Shown here: positions 6,321 to 6,539 of the stretch, in pieces
Position numbering within the stretch: the first letter of the stretch is position 1
Layout of the letters: each line of letters opens with the position of its first letter
NCBI GenBank assembly: GCA_014729375.1
Contig: WJKA01000092.1
Coordinates: 1 to 6,539, forward strand
Source: Chitinivibrionales bacterium
Lineage (GTDB): Bacteria; Fibrobacterota; Chitinivibrionia; Chitinivibrionales; WJKA01
DNA: 6,539 nt
Direction: 5' to 3'
Made by a program: the position numbers and the translations under genes
Notes under the pieces: generated by a model
What the model was told of the DNA's origin: nothing
Seen by the model: only the letters and a program-made list of their open reading frames with translations
Database searches by the model: none

Positions 6321-6340
6321 TTCAGCGTTCCCATCATTCG
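6299..6340 (-). repeat. Copy B of the 42-bp enzyme-tail repeat, orphaned
   Basis: It matches 36-77 at 38 of 42 positions. On the minus strand it encodes NDGNAEMYSLQGRH in the same frame as copy A. Here no enzyme body precedes it: the AraC-family gene ends only 18 bp upstream. It is read instead at the start of the 170-aa ORF. It is most simply the leftover end of a second secreted-enzyme gene whose body was deleted. Confidence 0.8.
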
Positions 6341-6358
6341 TCCTCGAATTGAGCCGGA

Positions 6359-6539
6359 TTAGTACCCGATTTTTTCTGCACGATATTTTGTGGGCGCCAT
6401 GCCGTAATGCCCCTTAAAGGCATTGGAGAAATGCTGAAGGCTTCCGAACCCCGATGAACGCGCAATCTGCTGAATATCTTCAGTTGTTTCAACAAGACGA
6501 AGTGCAGCGGCCTCCAGACGAAGATTGTTGAGATACCGA
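6359..6539 (-). CDS. AraC-family transcriptional regulator, C-terminal end only
   Basis: Reading leftwards from the right edge, the frame gives about 59 residues and stops at TAA 6359-6361. It shows the second helix-turn-helix of the AraC/XylS domain: RYLNNLRLEAAALRLVETTE, then IQQIARSSGFGSLQHFSNAF, then KGHYGMAPTKYRAEKIGY. The G-F-x-S-x-x-x-F-S-x-x-F-K and P-x-x-Y-R signatures are well kept, and the C-terminus has a natural length after P-x-x-Y-R. The sensor part and start lie outside the window, so the inducer cannot be named. AraC proteins with this domain often control sugar use, which fits the locus. The orphan enzyme tail lies just downstream. Confidence 0.88.
   Translation of the reverse strand, partial: RYLNNLRLEAAALRLVETTEDIQQIARSSGFGSLQHFSNAFKGHYGMAPTKYRAEKIGY

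Noticed and set aside
36..6340. The two 42-bp copies as flanking repeats of a composite mobile element
   Set aside because: Both copies encode the same C-terminal tail peptide in frame, one in place within an enzyme gene. Paralogous gene ends explain them better, and no transposase lies between them.

Overview
The window looks like a carbohydrate-utilisation locus from a bacterium with a mid-range GC content and many secreted glycan-active enzymes. Two things point to a Fibrobacterota-like or Bacteroidota-like lineage, although the sequence alone cannot place it. One is a secreted Asp-box enzyme with a C-terminal tail of the 'LYSLQGRRL' kind, which resembles sorting tails in those groups. The other is a large regulator joining two GntR-type winged helices to a LacI-type sugar-sensor domain. 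No mobile-element gene, RNA gene or CRISPR array was recognised.

Layout. Positions 1-1338 (minus) hold most of a secreted BNR/Asp-box (sialidase-like) protein whose C-terminus runs off the left edge. Its 283-bp upstream region (1339-1621) is unusually rich in short perfect palindromes. Positions 1622-3193 (minus) encode the GntR/GntR/LacI-type regulator. It faces a GH130-type glycoside phosphorylase/hydrolase gene at 3349 (plus) across a 155-bp divergent promoter region. The GH130 gene stops being GH130 near 3849, about halfway through the usual fold, and is a broken gene.

From about 3850 to about 6345 the content changes to accessory, partly AT-rich DNA. A small minus-strand gene (ATG at 4057) is frameshifted at an eight-A run and truncated exactly where the GH130 gene breaks off. 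A 350-bp AT-rich divergent intergenic region follows, with three copies of TAAACGAT just before the next gene. At 4408-5733 (plus) lies an AlbA_2/Schlafen-like plus divergent-ATPase plus winged-helix regulator of the COG2865 type. Convergent to it, at 5808-6320 (minus), is an unrecognised 170-aa ORF whose first dozen residues copy the tail peptide of the enzyme at the left edge. The window closes with the 3' end of an AraC-family regulator (6359-6539, minus).

How it fits together. The regulator at 1622-3193 probably senses a sugar and controls the sialidase-like gene, the GH130 gene, or both. The GH130 gene can no longer produce a full enzyme. The segment from about 3850 to about 6345 is bounded by a truncated gene on the left and an orphan enzyme tail on the right, so it reads as a rearranged or inserted patch. 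I see no demonstrated new system. The most notable signals are the tail peptide reused as the start of another ORF, the reciprocal gene truncation with a homopolymer frameshift, and the clustered operator-like repeats.
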